Made by a program: the position numbers and the translations under genes
Origin: Acidocella sp. 20-57-95
GTDB taxonomy: Bacteria > Pseudomonadota > Alphaproteobacteria > Acetobacterales > Acetobacteraceae
Assembly (NCBI GenBank): GCA_002255575.1
Contig: NCAT01000020.1
Span: 1-63,064 of the forward strand
Length of the DNA stretch: 63,064 nucleotides
Direction: 5' to 3'
Shown: positions 47,969-56,969 of the stretch, in pieces
Numbering within the stretch: the stretch's first letter is position 1
Layout of the letters: each line of letters starts with the position of its first letter
Notes under the pieces: model-generated
Told to the model about the DNA's origin: nothing
Seen by the model: the letters and a program-made list of their open reading frames with translations, nothing else
Database searches by the model: none

Positions 47969-47996
47969 GGTAGTAGGCTCCTAGAGTTACTTAAGG

Positions 47997-48118
47997 CCAG
48001 GGGTGCTACCCCTGGACCCCGCCAAAGGCTCGGCCTTTGGAAACGATGAGTGAAGGTTTTAAGGCCCGCGCCGCACCCCGGGAACCTTCGTGGGGGGGGG
48101 CCAGGGGGCAATGCCCCC
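47997..48118. repeat. Palindrome-rich intergenic element
   Basis: Three perfect hairpins crowd a 160-base gap: CCAGGGG/CCCCTGG (47997-48015), CCAAAGG/CCTTTGG (48022-48040) and GGGGGC/GCCCCC (48104-48118). AAGGTT and AACCTT arms and a run of nine G lie between them. The composition differs from coding DNA on both sides. Similar stretches are, to my recollection, dispersed in acetic acid bacteria genomes, but only one copy occurs in this window. It could act as a REP-like element or terminator region for efp. Confidence 0.6.
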
Positions 48119-48127
48119 TTGCCTTCC

Positions 48128-48694
48128 TTAACCTTTAGCCCGTTCCACGTAGCTGCCATCTTCGGTGCGGACCACCACGCGTTCGCCGGCTTCGATGAAG
48201 GGAGGAACGAGGGTTTTGACGCCGTTAGAGAGTTTGGCGGGCTTATAGGACGAGGAGGCGGTTTGGCCTTTAACAACCGGGTCAGCCTCAATAATTTCGA
48301 GCGTAACATGAGGTGGCAAGGTCATGCCGACAGCATCACCTTCAACCAAGGCGACCGAGACCGCCATGTTATCCTGCAAGAACGGCGCGGAATCGCCCAG
48401 GATAGCGGCGGGGACCATGAATTGCTCAAAGGTTTCCGGGTCCATCAGCACCAGGTTTTCACCATCGGTGTAGGAATAAGTGTAGTCCCGGTCTTCGGTG
48501 GTCAGGCGTTCCACCGTATCGGCCGTGCGCCAGCGTTCGTTGGTTTTGTTGCCGGTCTTCAGGTTGCGCATTTCCACCTGGATGAAGGCGCCGCCCTTAC
48601 CGGGGGTGATGATTTGCTGCTTCAGCACGGTCCAGCGTTGGCCGTCATGTTCGATCACTTGACCGGCGCGGATAAGGTTTGCCTGCTGTTTCAT
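48128..48694 (-). CDS. efp: Translation elongation factor P
   Basis: A 188-residue tRNA-shaped factor that rescues ribosomes at polyproline stretches. The modified Lys is K33 in TPGKGGAF. The family end segment TLEIIEADPVVKGQTASSS is present. The ATG at 48694 is chosen because upstream frame reads a non-family sequence. The epmB and epmA genes that modify this Lys are the next two genes, so modification by beta-lysine is expected. The abundance of polyproline proteins here (for example at 22377-24581) fits a need for it. Confidence 0.96.
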   Translation of the reverse strand: MKQQANLIRAGQVIEHDGQRWTVLKQQIITPGKGGAFIQVEMRNLKTGNKTNERWRTADTVERLTTEDRDYTYSYTDGENLVLMDPETFEQFMVPAAILGDSAPFLQDNMAVSVALVEGDAVGMTLPPHVTLEIIEADPVVKGQTASSSYKPAKLSNGVKTLVPPFIEAGERVVVRTEDGSYVERAKG

Positions 48695-48773
48695 AGAGCA
48701 CTCTGCTTTGATGTGTGAGACGAAAAGGAGGCCGGGGATTACGCCGCCCGCGCGGTTTGGGCAAGACTTCCCG

Positions 48774-49742
48774 CTATAAGGGAATTTTACCCAGGCCCCC
48801 GGGGCGGTCGTAAATATAAGTGGGCAGCGCGGTGCCGCTGATGTTGCCGCGCAGATTGGCCAGAATGTCCCGGCCGCGGGCGGGCGGCACATGGAAGCGG
48901 GCGGTGCCGGGGGCGGCGTCAAGCTGATGTAAATAATAGGGTTTCACCCGGGCGCGCAGCATGGCGCGGAACAAGTCCCCTAGAGCCTCCTCACTATCAT
49001 TCACCCCGGCGAGCAGGACGGTTTGGCCGAGGATGGGGATGCCGCGTCGTTGCAGTTTGGTCAGCGCCGCCACGGCTTCGGGTGTGATTTCATGCGCATG
49101 GTTGGCATGCAGGGCGATGAAAAGCGGCGTTGCAACATCCAGGGCGGCGGCGAGTTCGTCGGTGATCAGCGCTGGGTCCGCTACCGGCACGCGGCTATGG
49201 ATGCGCAGCAACTCCACATGCGGGATCGCGCTGAGGGCGGCGAGAATTCCGGAGAGGCGGCGGGGCGAGAGAATCAGCGGATCACCGCCGGTTAGGACCA
49301 CCTCGCGAATTTCCGGGTGCGCGGCAATGTAGGCATAGGCGGCAGTAAGCTGAGCATCGGAGAGCAACCCGCCATCCGGCCCCACCTGCTCACGCCGGAA
49401 GCAGAACCGGCAATAGACCGGGCAGGCCAGCAGCGGTTTCAGCAACGCGCGGTCAGGGTAGCGATGCACAATGCCAGGCACGGGCGAGAGCGCTTCATCG
49501 GCGATCGGGTCAACGCTTTCATGCGGGGCGGTGATGAGTTCTGCAGCGTCGGGGATGAATTGCAGGCCGATCGGGTCGCTGGGGCTGGCAATGAGCTTTT
49601 GCATCGCTGGCGTGATGGCGATGGCGTAGCTTTTTGCCACTTCATTAAGCGCGGCCTGGCCGTGCGCCGGTATCAACCCAGCAGCGACAAGCCCCGCCAC
49701 CGAGCGGATTGTGCGTTTGGGGGATTGGGTACCATCGGGCAT
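48774..49742 (-). CDS. epmB: EF-P beta-lysylation radical SAM protein EpmB (lysine 2,3-aminomutase family)
   Basis: A 322-residue radical SAM enzyme. The cluster Cys are C107, C111 and C114 in CPVYCRFC; VVLTGGDPLIL and HSRVPVADP are typical of KamA/EpmB. EpmB turns alpha-lysine into beta-lysine for EF-P. The short length and position beside efp and epmA favour EpmB over catabolic KamA. An alternative ATG at 49778 would overlap epmA, which is divergent with 27 bases between. Confidence 0.92.
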   Translation of the reverse strand: MPDGTQSPKRTIRSVAGLVAAGLIPAHGQAALNEVAKSYAIAITPAMQKLIASPSDPIGLQFIPDAAELITAPHESVDPIADEALSPVPGIVHRYPDRALLKPLLACPVYCRFCFRREQVGPDGGLLSDAQLTAAYAYIAAHPEIREVVLTGGDPLILSPRRLSGILAALSAIPHVELLRIHSRVPVADPALITDELAAALDVATPLFIALHANHAHEITPEAVAALTKLQRRGIPILGQTVLLAGVNDSEEALGDLFRAMLRARVKPYYLHQLDAAPGTARFHVPPARGRDILANLRGNISGTALPTYIYDRPGGLGKIPL

Positions 49743-49769
49743 AAAGCAGGCTGTAGAACCGGAGCTTGA

Positions 49770-50753
49770 ATGTCTCAACCCTCGAAAGGCATGTGGGAGC
49801 CTGAACGTCTGGCGGCGCGCCTACCATATCTGCGCCGCCGTGGGCTGATGAATGCCGCCACAAGGGCGTTTTTCAACGCGCGCGGCTATACCGAGGTGGA
49901 AACGCCCTATGCCGTGCCCGCCCCTGGCGAGGAGGTGCATCTGCCGGTGTTCGCGCTCAGCCCGCCAGGACTATACCTGAACACCAGCCCGGAATTTGCG
50001 ATGAAAAAATTGCTGGCCGGCGGGGCCGGTAAAATTTTTCAGCTGGCACGGGTGTGGCGCAACGAGCCTGCCAGCGCCACCCACGCCGCAGAATTCACCA
50101 TGTTGGAATGGTACACACCGGCTGCCAGCTTGAGCGACTTAATGACTGAGACCGAGGCGCTGCTGCGGGTGTTACTGCCACCCACCGTCACATGGGGTGG
50201 CGTTACCGCCAGCTTAGAGACATTTGAGCGTCTGACCGTAGCAGATGCCTTCGCCCGCTATGGCGGGGTGGATGTGCTGGCTACCGCTGAGAACGCCCCT
50301 GCCTTGGCCGCTGCCGCTGGTTGCACGTTACGCGACGGTGAAACTTGGGAAGATTTATTTTTCCGCCTGCTGCTGGAACGCGTCGAGCCGAATATCGGCC
50401 GCGCCCAGCCTACATTCCTGACCCATTGGCCCGCCGCCCAAGCAGCGCTTGCCCGGCGCGATCCGCAAGACCCACGGGTGGCGGAACGGTTTGAACTTTA
50501 TGCCTGTGGGCTGGAGTTGGCGAATGCGTTCGTGGAACTCACCGATGCTACCGAACAGCGCGCCCGCTTTGAGGCTGATCGCGCACGCCGCGCAGATTTA
50601 TACGGCGTCACGTGGCCCATGGACGAGGATTTTTTATCGGCGGTGGCACAATTACCACCCTGCGCGGGCATTGCGATGGGGTTTGACCGGTTGGTGATGC
50701 TGGCAACCGGCGCACCAAAAATTCATGATGTTTTATGGTTACCGACGAGGTGA
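49770..50753 (+). CDS. epmA: EF-P lysyltransferase EpmA (PoxA/GenX)
   Basis: A 327-residue paralogue of the class II lysyl-tRNA synthetase catalytic core without the anticodon-binding domain. Motif 2 is FQLARVWRNE and motif 3 GIAMGFDRLVML. It attaches beta-lysine to EF-P. GGAG precedes the ATG at 49770 by 5 bases; another ATG at 49791 starts MWEPERLAAR, closer to the family start. Confidence 0.93.
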   Translation: MSQPSKGMWEPERLAARLPYLRRRGLMNAATRAFFNARGYTEVETPYAVPAPGEEVHLPVFALSPPGLYLNTSPEFAMKKLLAGGAGKIFQLARVWRNEPASATHAAEFTMLEWYTPAASLSDLMTETEALLRVLLPPTVTWGGVTASLETFERLTVADAFARYGGVDVLATAENAPALAAAAGCTLRDGETWEDLFFRLLLERVEPNIGRAQPTFLTHWPAAQAALARRDPQDPRVAERFELYACGLELANAFVELTDATEQRARFEADRARRADLYGVTWPMDEDFLSAVAQLPPCAGIAMGFDRLVMLATGAPKIHDVLWLPTR

Positions 50754-50806
50754 AAAAAACTCTTATAAACCCTATATCGGAAGCACGATTCAGGATGAGG
50801 AGTATC

Positions 50807-51172
50807 ATGCGTAAGTTTCTGTGTCTGATAAGCTTACTCAGCATTTCGGCCTGCGCCACCGGGCCCGGACTGCAAAGCCGCATGGCAGCTTATATCGGTG
50901 CCAGCCCCGAGACGTTGGTGCAAAAATTGGGCGTGCCGGACAAGCAGATTACGTTAAATGGCGTGCAATATTTCGCCTATGACGAGCATCATACCGTGGT
51001 TACGCCTGGGCTTTACAGCTATGGCGGGTTTTACGGTGCGCCGTTCTATCCGGGCCCATTTTTTGACAGTGGCATTCCACCGGTCGTCACAGAATCAGGG
51101 TGTGAGACAACCTTTATGCTGCACGACAATAAGGTGGATAGTTTCACGTTGCGCGGCAATGATTGCGGCTGA
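50807..51172 (+). CDS. Small predicted lipoprotein
   Basis: A 121-residue protein with lipobox ISAC (Cys16). The mature part begins ATGPGLQSRMAAYIGASPETLVQKLG, which resembles the SmpA/BamE-like start found in many small lipoproteins, and later holds a Gly/Tyr/Pro-rich loop and a Cys pair. AGGAG is 4 bases before the ATG at 50807; an upstream ATG at 50795 lies before that site. It is just downstream of epmA. The function is unknown. Confidence 0.7.
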   Translation: MRKFLCLISLLSISACATGPGLQSRMAAYIGASPETLVQKLGVPDKQITLNGVQYFAYDEHHTVVTPGLYSYGGFYGAPFYPGPFFDSGIPPVVTESGCETTFMLHDNKVDSFTLRGNDCG

Positions 51173-51217
51173 GCCAAAAACAAACCTCGTTAACGCGCGA
51201 CTAATTTTATAACCTGT

Positions 51218-51856
51218 TTATGCAGGGTTTGCAGAGGCGATCGCCTGTAGCATTTGTTTCACCCCGGCGGCTGGTCCGCTGGGGTGGCTCCATACCGCCC
51301 CGACAACCGCCAGAAAATCGGCACCAGCCTGGACCAGAGGCGCGCAATTCTCAGCCGTAATCCCGCCGATGACGACACACGGCACTTCCATAACCTGCGC
51401 CCACCAGCGTAGGGTTTCGATATCCGCCATCTCGGGCGGGGCTTTTGTGGTGGTGGGGTAGAACGCGCCGAACGCCACGTAATCAGCGCCGTCTTCGCCC
51501 GCTTGCATCGCCAGATGACGAGAGCCGTGGCAGGTCACGCCGAGCGTTAAATCCTTCAAAATTTTTCGGGCCGCTGGCGCTTTCATGTCGGTCTGGCCAA
51601 CATGCGCACCATCACAACCTAGCTTCACGGCAAGGTCGGGACGGTCGTTGATCAGGAACGCCACATCACGCGACTGCACGATGGGCCGAAATTTTTCGAT
51701 GGTTTTTTGCAAGACAGCATCAGGCACGTCTTTAAGCCGCAACTGCACCGCCGCAACATCGCCCGCATCCAAAGCGGCCGCCAGTAAATCCGCAAAATTC
51801 TCCGGCAAAACGGGCGGCGTGATTAAATACAGCCGACACTCATTGTTGCTGCTCAC
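51218..51856 (-). CDS. thiE: Thiamine phosphate synthase ThiE
   Basis: A 212-residue TIM-barrel enzyme that joins the thiazole and pyrimidine parts of thiamine. RLYLITPP at the N-terminus, [20 protein letters not shown] and [19 protein letters not shown] are typical. The GTG at 51856 is chosen: it forms a GTGA overlap with the stop of the upstream gene, and the longer frame from 51916 lies inside that gene. Confidence 0.9.
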   Translation of the reverse strand: MSSNNECRLYLITPPVLPENFADLLAAALDAGDVAAVQLRLKDVPDAVLQKTIEKFRPIVQSRDVAFLINDRPDLAVKLGCDGAHVGQTDMKAPAARKILKDLTLGVTCHGSRHLAMQAGEDGADYVAFGAFYPTTTKAPPEMADIETLRWWAQVMEVPCVVIGGITAENCAPLVQAGADFLAVVGAVWSHPSGPAAGVKQMLQAIASANPA

Positions 51857-52548
51857 ACGCTGGTCCCGAACAATGCACCAATCCCGGCCGTCACCGCCAT
51901 TGCTAAGACGCCCCAAAAAGTGACGCGGATGGCGCTACGCAATACCGGAGCCCCACCAGCCTTGGCGGATAACGCGCCAAGCAATGCCAGGAATAATAAT
52001 GAGCCGGCTGCCACCGAGACTGGCAGAATGGTAACCGGGGAGAGCGCGCTGACAATCAACGGCATCCCGGCGCCGACCGCAAAACTCGCAGCGGATGCCA
52101 TGGCAGCCTGCACTGGGTTGGCGCTGGTAACCTCAGAGAAGCCAAGCTCGTCTCGTGCATGGGCACCCAAAGCGTCGTGCGCCATTAATTGCTCGGCAAC
52201 CTGCTTAGCCAGCCCAGCATCTAACCCGCGCGCCACGTAAATCGCCGCGAGTTCTTTATGTTCCGCCTCGTCATTGGCCGCCAACTCGGCGCGTTCACGG
52301 TCAAGATCGGCTTTTTCGGTATCGGCCTGAGAATGGACCGACACAAATTCGCCAGCCGCCATCGCCATCGCACCAGCCGCCAAGCCCGCGACCCCGGCCA
52401 CGATGATAGCGTGATGCGTGCCGTGGGCGGTTGCAACGCCCAAGACCAGGCTGGCCGTTGAAACGATCCCGTCATTGGCGCCAAGAACGGAGGCGCGGAG
52501 CCAACCTGTGTTGCCGCCGCGATGACCTTCATGATGTAAGACTGGCAT
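51853..52548 (-). CDS. VIT1/CCC1-family transporter
   Basis: A 231-residue membrane protein of the vacuolar iron transporter family. [23 protein letters not shown] and [21 protein letters not shown] are the conserved first spans, followed by a charged cytoplasmic domain (about 80-135) and three spans. Plant and fungal members move Fe2+ or Mn2+; bacterial roles are less clear. It overlaps thiE by GTGA. Confidence 0.87.
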   Translation of the reverse strand: MPVLHHEGHRGGNTGWLRASVLGANDGIVSTASLVLGVATAHGTHHAIIVAGVAGLAAGAMAMAAGEFVSVHSQADTEKADLDRERAELAANDEAEHKELAAIYVARGLDAGLAKQVAEQLMAHDALGAHARDELGFSEVTSANPVQAAMASAASFAVGAGMPLIVSALSPVTILPVSVAAGSLLFLALLGALSAKAGGAPVLRSAIRVTFWGVLAMAVTAGIGALFGTSV

Positions 52549-52584
52549 TTAAAACTCCAAAAAGACAGTCTTTACCAAACTTGG

Positions 52585-53499
52585 TTAAGCCTTGCCCTGA
52601 TATATCTCAATGATCTTGGCGAGCATGGCCAGCGCTTCTTCACGCGGGCGCTGGAAGGTATTGCGGCCGATGATCGAGCCATTGGCGCCACCATCACGCA
52701 AGCCACGGACTTCTTCATACAGGCCTTCCAGGTCCTTAGCTTCGCCGCCCGAGAACACCACAATGCGCTTGCCAGCAAAACAAGACTGCACAACATGCGC
52801 AACGCGCTTGGCGAGCGTAGAACCATCGATATTGGCGTAGGATTTCTTCGCGGCTTCGAGCGAGACCGCCGCCGTTGGCGGCTTTACCTTGATAATGTGC
52901 GCACCCAGCAAGGCCGCCATGTGGGCCGCATAGGCGCAAATATCGAAGGCCGTTTCGGCGGTTTTATCAAGGTTCGGGCCGCGCGGATAAGACCACACCA
53001 CCACGGCCAGACCAGCGGCCTTGGCTTCTTCGGCCATTTCGCGGATTTCTTCCATCAGCTGGAAGGCATATTCGCTGCCAGGATAAATGGTGAAGCCGAT
53101 GGCAGCGCAGCCAAGCCGCAGCGCGTCATTCACCGAGCCGGTCAGCGCCTGGTCTTTTTCGGTCGCCAGGCTGTTGGAGGAGTTCACCTTCAGAATCGTC
53201 GGGATGGCACCGGCAAATGTATCAGCCCCGGCTTCGATCATGCCCAAGGGCGCGGCGTAAGCAGAAAGCCCAGCATCAATGGCGAGCTGGAAATGGTAGT
53301 GCGGGTCGTAGGCGGCGGGGTTGGGTGCGAAGGAGCGGGCCGGGCCATGTTCAAACCCTTGGTCAACCGGCAGAATAACCAGCTTGCCGGTACCGCCCAG
53401 CTTACCTTCCATCAAAATCCGGGCGAGGTTGCCCTTGGTGCCGGGGTTATCGCTTTCATAGTGAGAGAGAATTTTCTTAACCCGCTGGGTAACCCGCAT
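52585..53499 (-). CDS. Class I fructose-bisphosphate aldolase (DhnA/FbaB type)
   Basis: A 304-residue glycolytic and gluconeogenic aldolase. LPVDQGFEHGP near residue 43 and the Schiff-base Lys in HIIKVKPPT (K204 or K206) are visible, with FSGGEAKDLEG and GSIIGRNTFQR forming the phosphate site. No zinc site is seen, so it is not class II. It lies between an unknown gene and the VIT1-type gene on the same strand. Confidence 0.9.
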   Translation of the reverse strand: MRVTQRVKKILSHYESDNPGTKGNLARILMEGKLGGTGKLVILPVDQGFEHGPARSFAPNPAAYDPHYHFQLAIDAGLSAYAAPLGMIEAGADTFAGAIPTILKVNSSNSLATEKDQALTGSVNDALRLGCAAIGFTIYPGSEYAFQLMEEIREMAEEAKAAGLAVVVWSYPRGPNLDKTAETAFDICAYAAHMAALLGAHIIKVKPPTAAVSLEAAKKSYANIDGSTLAKRVAHVVQSCFAGKRIVVFSGGEAKDLEGLYEEVRGLRDGGANGSIIGRNTFQRPREEALAMLAKIIEIYQGKA

Positions 53500-53551
53500 G
53501 ACGACCTCCGTTAAATGACTAGCCAGCGTTTAGTCCAACAAGCTCGACCTG

Positions 53552-53926
53552 TCATCCACCCAGCCAGCCAGAAAGGGCGCGTAAAGCCACAGGATCAGCC
53601 ATGTCTAAGGCGGTGGGCGCTGTCCTTAAAATCACCACATTCTTATCCGCCACCCGCGCCACCGCACCGTGCAAATCGGGCGGGCTGGTGAGGATTAGGC
53701 CGGTTAATCCCAGCCTGAGCGCCTCCAGCGCCCGGCCGGGTGCGTCGCCGCAATCTAAAAAGGCGGGCCCAGTAAACCCAACGGCACTGAGCAATGAGGC
53801 CCACCATAAGCAGCCTGCATACAAAGCTGCGCCCGGTGCTGAGATTAGCGTGACCGGCAAGCCCGGGGCCAAGGCAGCTTTGGCGTCGCGCGCCCCGTGA
53901 ATTATAACGGCTGGTGGAAGAACCAT
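53552..53926 (-). CDS. Conserved hypothetical protein next to aldolase
   Basis: A 124-residue protein rich in Ala, Leu and Gly, without a signal peptide. VIIHGARDAKAALAPGLPVTLISAPG at the start and FLDCGDAPGRALEALRLG in the middle suggest a small alpha/beta fold. I do not recognise a family. Its position just upstream of the aldolase gene suggests cotranscription. Confidence 0.6.
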   Translation of the reverse strand: MVLPPAVIIHGARDAKAALAPGLPVTLISAPGAALYAGCLWWASLLSAVGFTGPAFLDCGDAPGRALEALRLGLTGLILTSPPDLHGAVARVADKNVVILRTAPTALDMADPVALRALSGWLGG

Positions 53927-53980
53927 AACTTGACCTTAAAGCGCGACATCGCTTGAGTAACATAATGAGGATACGAGCCA

Positions 53981-54184
53981 ATGACCGAGTCTGAAACCGA
54001 AGAGCAAACGCTTGAGCGCCTAGAAGCTGCTTTACGCCGCATCGCAGATTTGGCAGGGGCGCCCAAGATGACGAGCCATCCGGACATTGACCGAAAAGCG
54101 CTGGTGAAAACTCTCGATACTTTGATCGAGCGCTTGCGCACCGGGCTGCAAGCGCCCAATTCCAGCCAGTATAATTTGGAGTAG
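53981..54184 (+). CDS. Small helical hypothetical protein
   Basis: A 67-residue charged protein predicted to be almost wholly helical and coiled coil (TLERLEAALRRIADLAG, LVKTLDTLIERLRTG). It lies 8 bases upstream of zapA on the same strand, so it may be part of that operon and assist cell division. Many alphaproteobacteria have a short coiled-coil gene here. No domain is certain. Confidence 0.6.
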   Translation: MTESETEEQTLERLEAALRRIADLAGAPKMTSHPDIDRKALVKTLDTLIERLRTGLQAPNSSQYNLE

Positions 54185-54192
54185 CCAGCCCG

Positions 54193-54522
54193 ATGGCGCA
54201 GGTCACAATACGCATTAATGGTTTCACCTATCTGGTGGGCTGTGAGGATGGGCAAGAGCCGCATTTGGAGAAAATGGCGGCTGAAATCGACCAACGGATC
54301 ACCAGTATCAAGGCGATCGGCGGCCAATCAGGTGAGTCGCGGTTGCTGATGCTGGCGGCCTTGCTGCTGGCCGACGAGCTGCACGATACGCGCAAAGCCA
54401 GCGCGGAAGCTGCCCCCGCCACCATTGAAAAACCCTCAAAAGCAGCGTCCGAGAAACATGCCAAACTGCGCCGGCTGGCAGCGCGCGCAGAAGAGATTGC
54501 AGCGGACCTGTCGGACGCCTAA
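54193..54522 (+). CDS. zapA: Cell division protein ZapA
   Basis: A 109-residue FtsZ-ring stabiliser. The N-terminal beta-alpha part is VTIRINGFTYLVGCEDGQE, followed by HLEKMAAEIDQRI and a long C-terminal helix that forms the tetramer. The 6S RNA candidate follows directly, the arrangement seen across proteobacteria. Confidence 0.88.
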   Translation: MAQVTIRINGFTYLVGCEDGQEPHLEKMAAEIDQRITSIKAIGGQSGESRLLMLAALLLADELHDTRKASAEAAPATIEKPSKAASEKHAKLRRLAARAEEIAADLSDA

Positions 54523-54529
54523 GTAAGTA

Positions 54530-54677
54530 TCGGAGCTGCCCGGTTCGTCAGGCATATCATCCCCAGGGCCGTAAGCATCTCCCTCGGGAACTGGCTCTGT
54601 CGGGATTTTGGTCCCGGTATCTGGTGCCCGTCTGAAATTGCAGGTAATTTAATTGCCATCGGGCGCGCGACTCCACT
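54530..54677 (+). ncRNA. ssrS: 6S RNA candidate
   Basis: The gap between zapA and the J-domain gene can fold into a long 6S-like rod. The closing stem pairs GGAG (54532-54535) with CTCC (54671-54674), then CCCG (54539-54542) with CGGG (54660-54663). Inside, GGTTCGTCAGG on the 5' side and CCCTCGGGAACTGG followed by a terminal hairpin CGGGATTTTGGTCCCG are 6S-like. 6S RNA binds the housekeeping RNA polymerase and dampens its use in stationary phase. In many proteobacteria the gene sits between zapA and the formyltetrahydrofolate cyclo-ligase gene, as here. The ends are estimates. Confidence 0.72.
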
Positions 54678-54712
54678 ATTAACGTTTTGAAATAAAGTGC
54701 TATAGGGACGTA

Positions 54713-55030
54713 ATGGCAGAAGATCCTTATTCCGTTCTCAGAATTCATCGCGGGGCAACCCAAGCTGAGATACGCGTCGCATTCTTGAAGCTTGCCAAAA
54801 AATACCACCCAGATTTGAATCCTGGCGACCGCAAGGCTGAGGAACGTTTCAAAAGGCTCAATGCGGCGCATGCGCAGCTGACCATGCGTAACGAGGATAG
54901 CGACAGCAATCCCCCAACGGCTGCCGACCTCAATGAAATGCGCCAACCATCAGAACCTGCCTCAGGCGGGGGCTTTGGTGCGGCGCTGAGCGACTTGGTC
55001 TCTGGCGTTAAAACCTTATTCACCAAATAA
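54713..55030 (+). CDS. J-domain (DnaJ-like) protein
   Basis: A 105-residue protein whose first 65 residues form a J domain: DPYSVLRIHRGATQAEIR, then KKYHPDLNPGD with the HPD tripeptide that stimulates DnaK. The tail is short and Gly/Ser rich, without the zinc centre or substrate domain of DnaJ. It probably directs DnaK to a specific partner. The partner is unknown. Confidence 0.85.
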   Translation: MAEDPYSVLRIHRGATQAEIRVAFLKLAKKYHPDLNPGDRKAEERFKRLNAAHAQLTMRNEDSDSNPPTAADLNEMRQPSEPASGGGFGAALSDLVSGVKTLFTK

Positions 55031-55042
55031 TCGCGGCGCCCG

Positions 55043-55588
55043 ATGAGCATGGAGGCTGCGAAGGCTGCTGCGCGGCAAACCGCCTTGGCCCGCCGCGCTT
55101 TATGTAACCCGGCTTTGGGCGAAGCCATGGCAGCCAATATTCTTGCGTACTGTCCGCCAGCTTCCAGTGCCATTGTGGCGGCTTTCATATCGTTGCCAGG
55201 GGAGATTTCCACAGCACCGATTCTAGCGGCCCTTCACGAGAAAAATTTTGACATCTGCCTGCCGGTCACGCCGCGCCGGGGTGAGCCGCTTACCTTTCGG
55301 CAATGGCGACCAGGCGATGTGATGGTGGCAGGCCGGATGGGCACCCAGCATACCGAGGGGGCCGAGATGGTGCCGGATTTTATTCTGGTGCCGCTTTTGG
55401 CATTCGACCGGTTCGGCAACCGGCTCGGCTACGGCGCTGGCTATTACGACCGCACGCTCACGCAACTGCCCAACGCCTACCGGCTGGGCTGCGCCTTTGC
55501 AGCACAGGAGTTAGACGACGTTCCCGCTGGGCCGAATGATGTGCGGCTGCACGCCATCGCGACCGAGCGGGAGGTTAGAAGGTTTTAG
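55043..55588 (+). CDS. 5-formyltetrahydrofolate cyclo-ligase
   Basis: A 181-residue enzyme converting 5-formyl-THF to 5,10-methenyl-THF with ATP. The signature GNRLGYGAGYYDRTL carries the ATP and magnesium site, and PLTFRQWRPGD is the substrate side. It is the usual neighbour of zapA and 6S RNA. It overlaps the convergent helicase gene by 4 bases. Confidence 0.9.
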   Translation: MSMEAAKAAARQTALARRALCNPALGEAMAANILAYCPPASSAIVAAFISLPGEISTAPILAALHEKNFDICLPVTPRRGEPLTFRQWRPGDVMVAGRMGTQHTEGAEMVPDFILVPLLAFDRFGNRLGYGAGYYDRTLTQLPNAYRLGCAFAAQELDDVPAGPNDVRLHAIATEREVRRF

Positions 55589-56862
55589 GCGGCGCGCTGA
55601 GCCGGACGACGCTGGTTGTTCTGACCATTGCCACCGGATTTTTGCGCATATTGCGGACGCTTCGGCTTACGCACGATGAGGTCCGGGTGCGGTGCTGGTT
55701 TCTTGGTGGCTGCCGCATGGGCCGGGCGAACGCCGCTCGCCACGGTCAGCTTCACACCGGTGAGTTTTTCGATCGAATTGAGGTAGGCCAATTCGGTTGA
55801 ATCGCACAAAGCCACCGCAATGCCTTTGGCACCGTTACGCGCGGTCCGGCCGATCCGGTGAACATAGCTCTCCGGCTCGTTCGGCAGTTCGTAGTTAAAC
55901 ACGTGGGAAACGCCAGCAACGTCGATGCCGCGGGCGGCAAGGTCGGTTGCGACCAGCACGCGCACCGAACCGTCCTTGAAACTATCCAAAGCGCGCTGGC
56001 GGGCATTCTGGCCGAGATTGCCGTGCATGGCAGTGGCCGAGATTTTTTCCTGGTTCAACTGCAAGGCCACGCGGTCAGCCCCGCGCTTGGTACGGGTGAA
56101 CACGATGGCGCGGGTTACGGAGGGGTCACGCAGCAGGCTGGCCAGCAAATGGCGTTTGCCGGAACCTTCCACGAAATGCACGGTCTGGTCCACCAATACC
56201 GGCGTGGAGGCAATGGCCTGAATGCTGACGCGGGTTGGTTCGCGCAGAAACCCTTCGGCGAGGCTGGCGATTTCCTTCGGCATGGTGGCCGAGAACATCG
56301 CGGACTGGCGGCGGCTCGGCAGGGCCGAAACCACTTTGCGGATGTCAGGCATGAAGCCGAGATCCAGCATCCGGTCTGCTTCGTCGAGCACAAAGAACTG
56401 GCATTGGTCGATAAGCAGATGGCGGGTGTTCATCAGATCGCAAATTCGGCCTGGCGTGCCGACAACGATATCAGCGCCACGCGACATGCGGTTCACCTGG
56501 CCGGTACGGCCAACGCCGCCGACCACCAGAACGGTGTTCAGGCCGAGACCGGTACCGAATTTCTTGAATTCCTGCTCAATCTGCACGGCCAGTTCGCGGG
56601 TGGGTGAGAGGATCAGTGCCCGGGTGGCATGACGACGCGGGCGCATCGGCGAGGTTGCCATGGCCTGCAAAATCGGCAGCGCGAAGGCCGCGGTTTTGCC
56701 GGTGCCGGTCTGGGCGATGCCCAGAACGTCTTTGCCAGCGAGGCCAGCCGGCAGCGCGCCAGCTTGAATAGGGGTTGGTTTGTTAAAGCCGGCATTGCTC
56801 AGCGCCTGTAAAATAGGCGGGGCAAAGCCAAAGGATTCAAAGGTAATTTCAGTCATAGACAT
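55585..56862 (-). CDS. DEAD-box RNA helicase (RhlE-like)
   Basis: A 425-residue RNA helicase. The Q motif is KPTPIQ, Walker A AQTGTGKT, motif II VLDEADRM, motif III FSATMP and motif VI HRIGRTAR. A basic C-terminal tail of about 50 residues (PHPDLIVRKPKRPQYAQ) should bind RNA, as in RhlE. The ATG at 56862 has GGAGAG upstream and is preferred to 56895. The leader holds a candidate attenuator. Confidence 0.92.
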   Translation of the reverse strand: MSMTEITFESFGFAPPILQALSNAGFNKPTPIQAGALPAGLAGKDVLGIAQTGTGKTAAFALPILQAMATSPMRPRRHATRALILSPTRELAVQIEQEFKKFGTGLGLNTVLVVGGVGRTGQVNRMSRGADIVVGTPGRICDLMNTRHLLIDQCQFFVLDEADRMLDLGFMPDIRKVVSALPSRRQSAMFSATMPKEIASLAEGFLREPTRVSIQAIASTPVLVDQTVHFVEGSGKRHLLASLLRDPSVTRAIVFTRTKRGADRVALQLNQEKISATAMHGNLGQNARQRALDSFKDGSVRVLVATDLAARGIDVAGVSHVFNYELPNEPESYVHRIGRTARNGAKGIAVALCDSTELAYLNSIEKLTGVKLTVASGVRPAHAAATKKPAPHPDLIVRKPKRPQYAQKSGGNGQNNQRRPAQRAA

Positions 56863-56938
56863 AGCTCTCCGGCGCTGCAACCACTTGGTTTGCAACGATA
56901 TTGTCCGGTTTCCACGCGCGATATTGGAGTGGACGGGT

Positions 56939-56969
56939 AAAAAAATGCCCGGGAGGGCGTCCCCGCCCC
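56939..56969 (-). promoter_or_regulatory. Candidate leader attenuator of the DEAD-box helicase
   Basis: On the minus strand, about 77 bases before the start codon, two hairpins compete for the same GCCC. One pairs GGGCG with CGCCC around GGGA. The other pairs GCCC with GGGC around TCCC and is followed, after AT, by a run of seven T. The second has the form of an intrinsic terminator with a short stem of only 4 bp. Confidence 0.35.
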
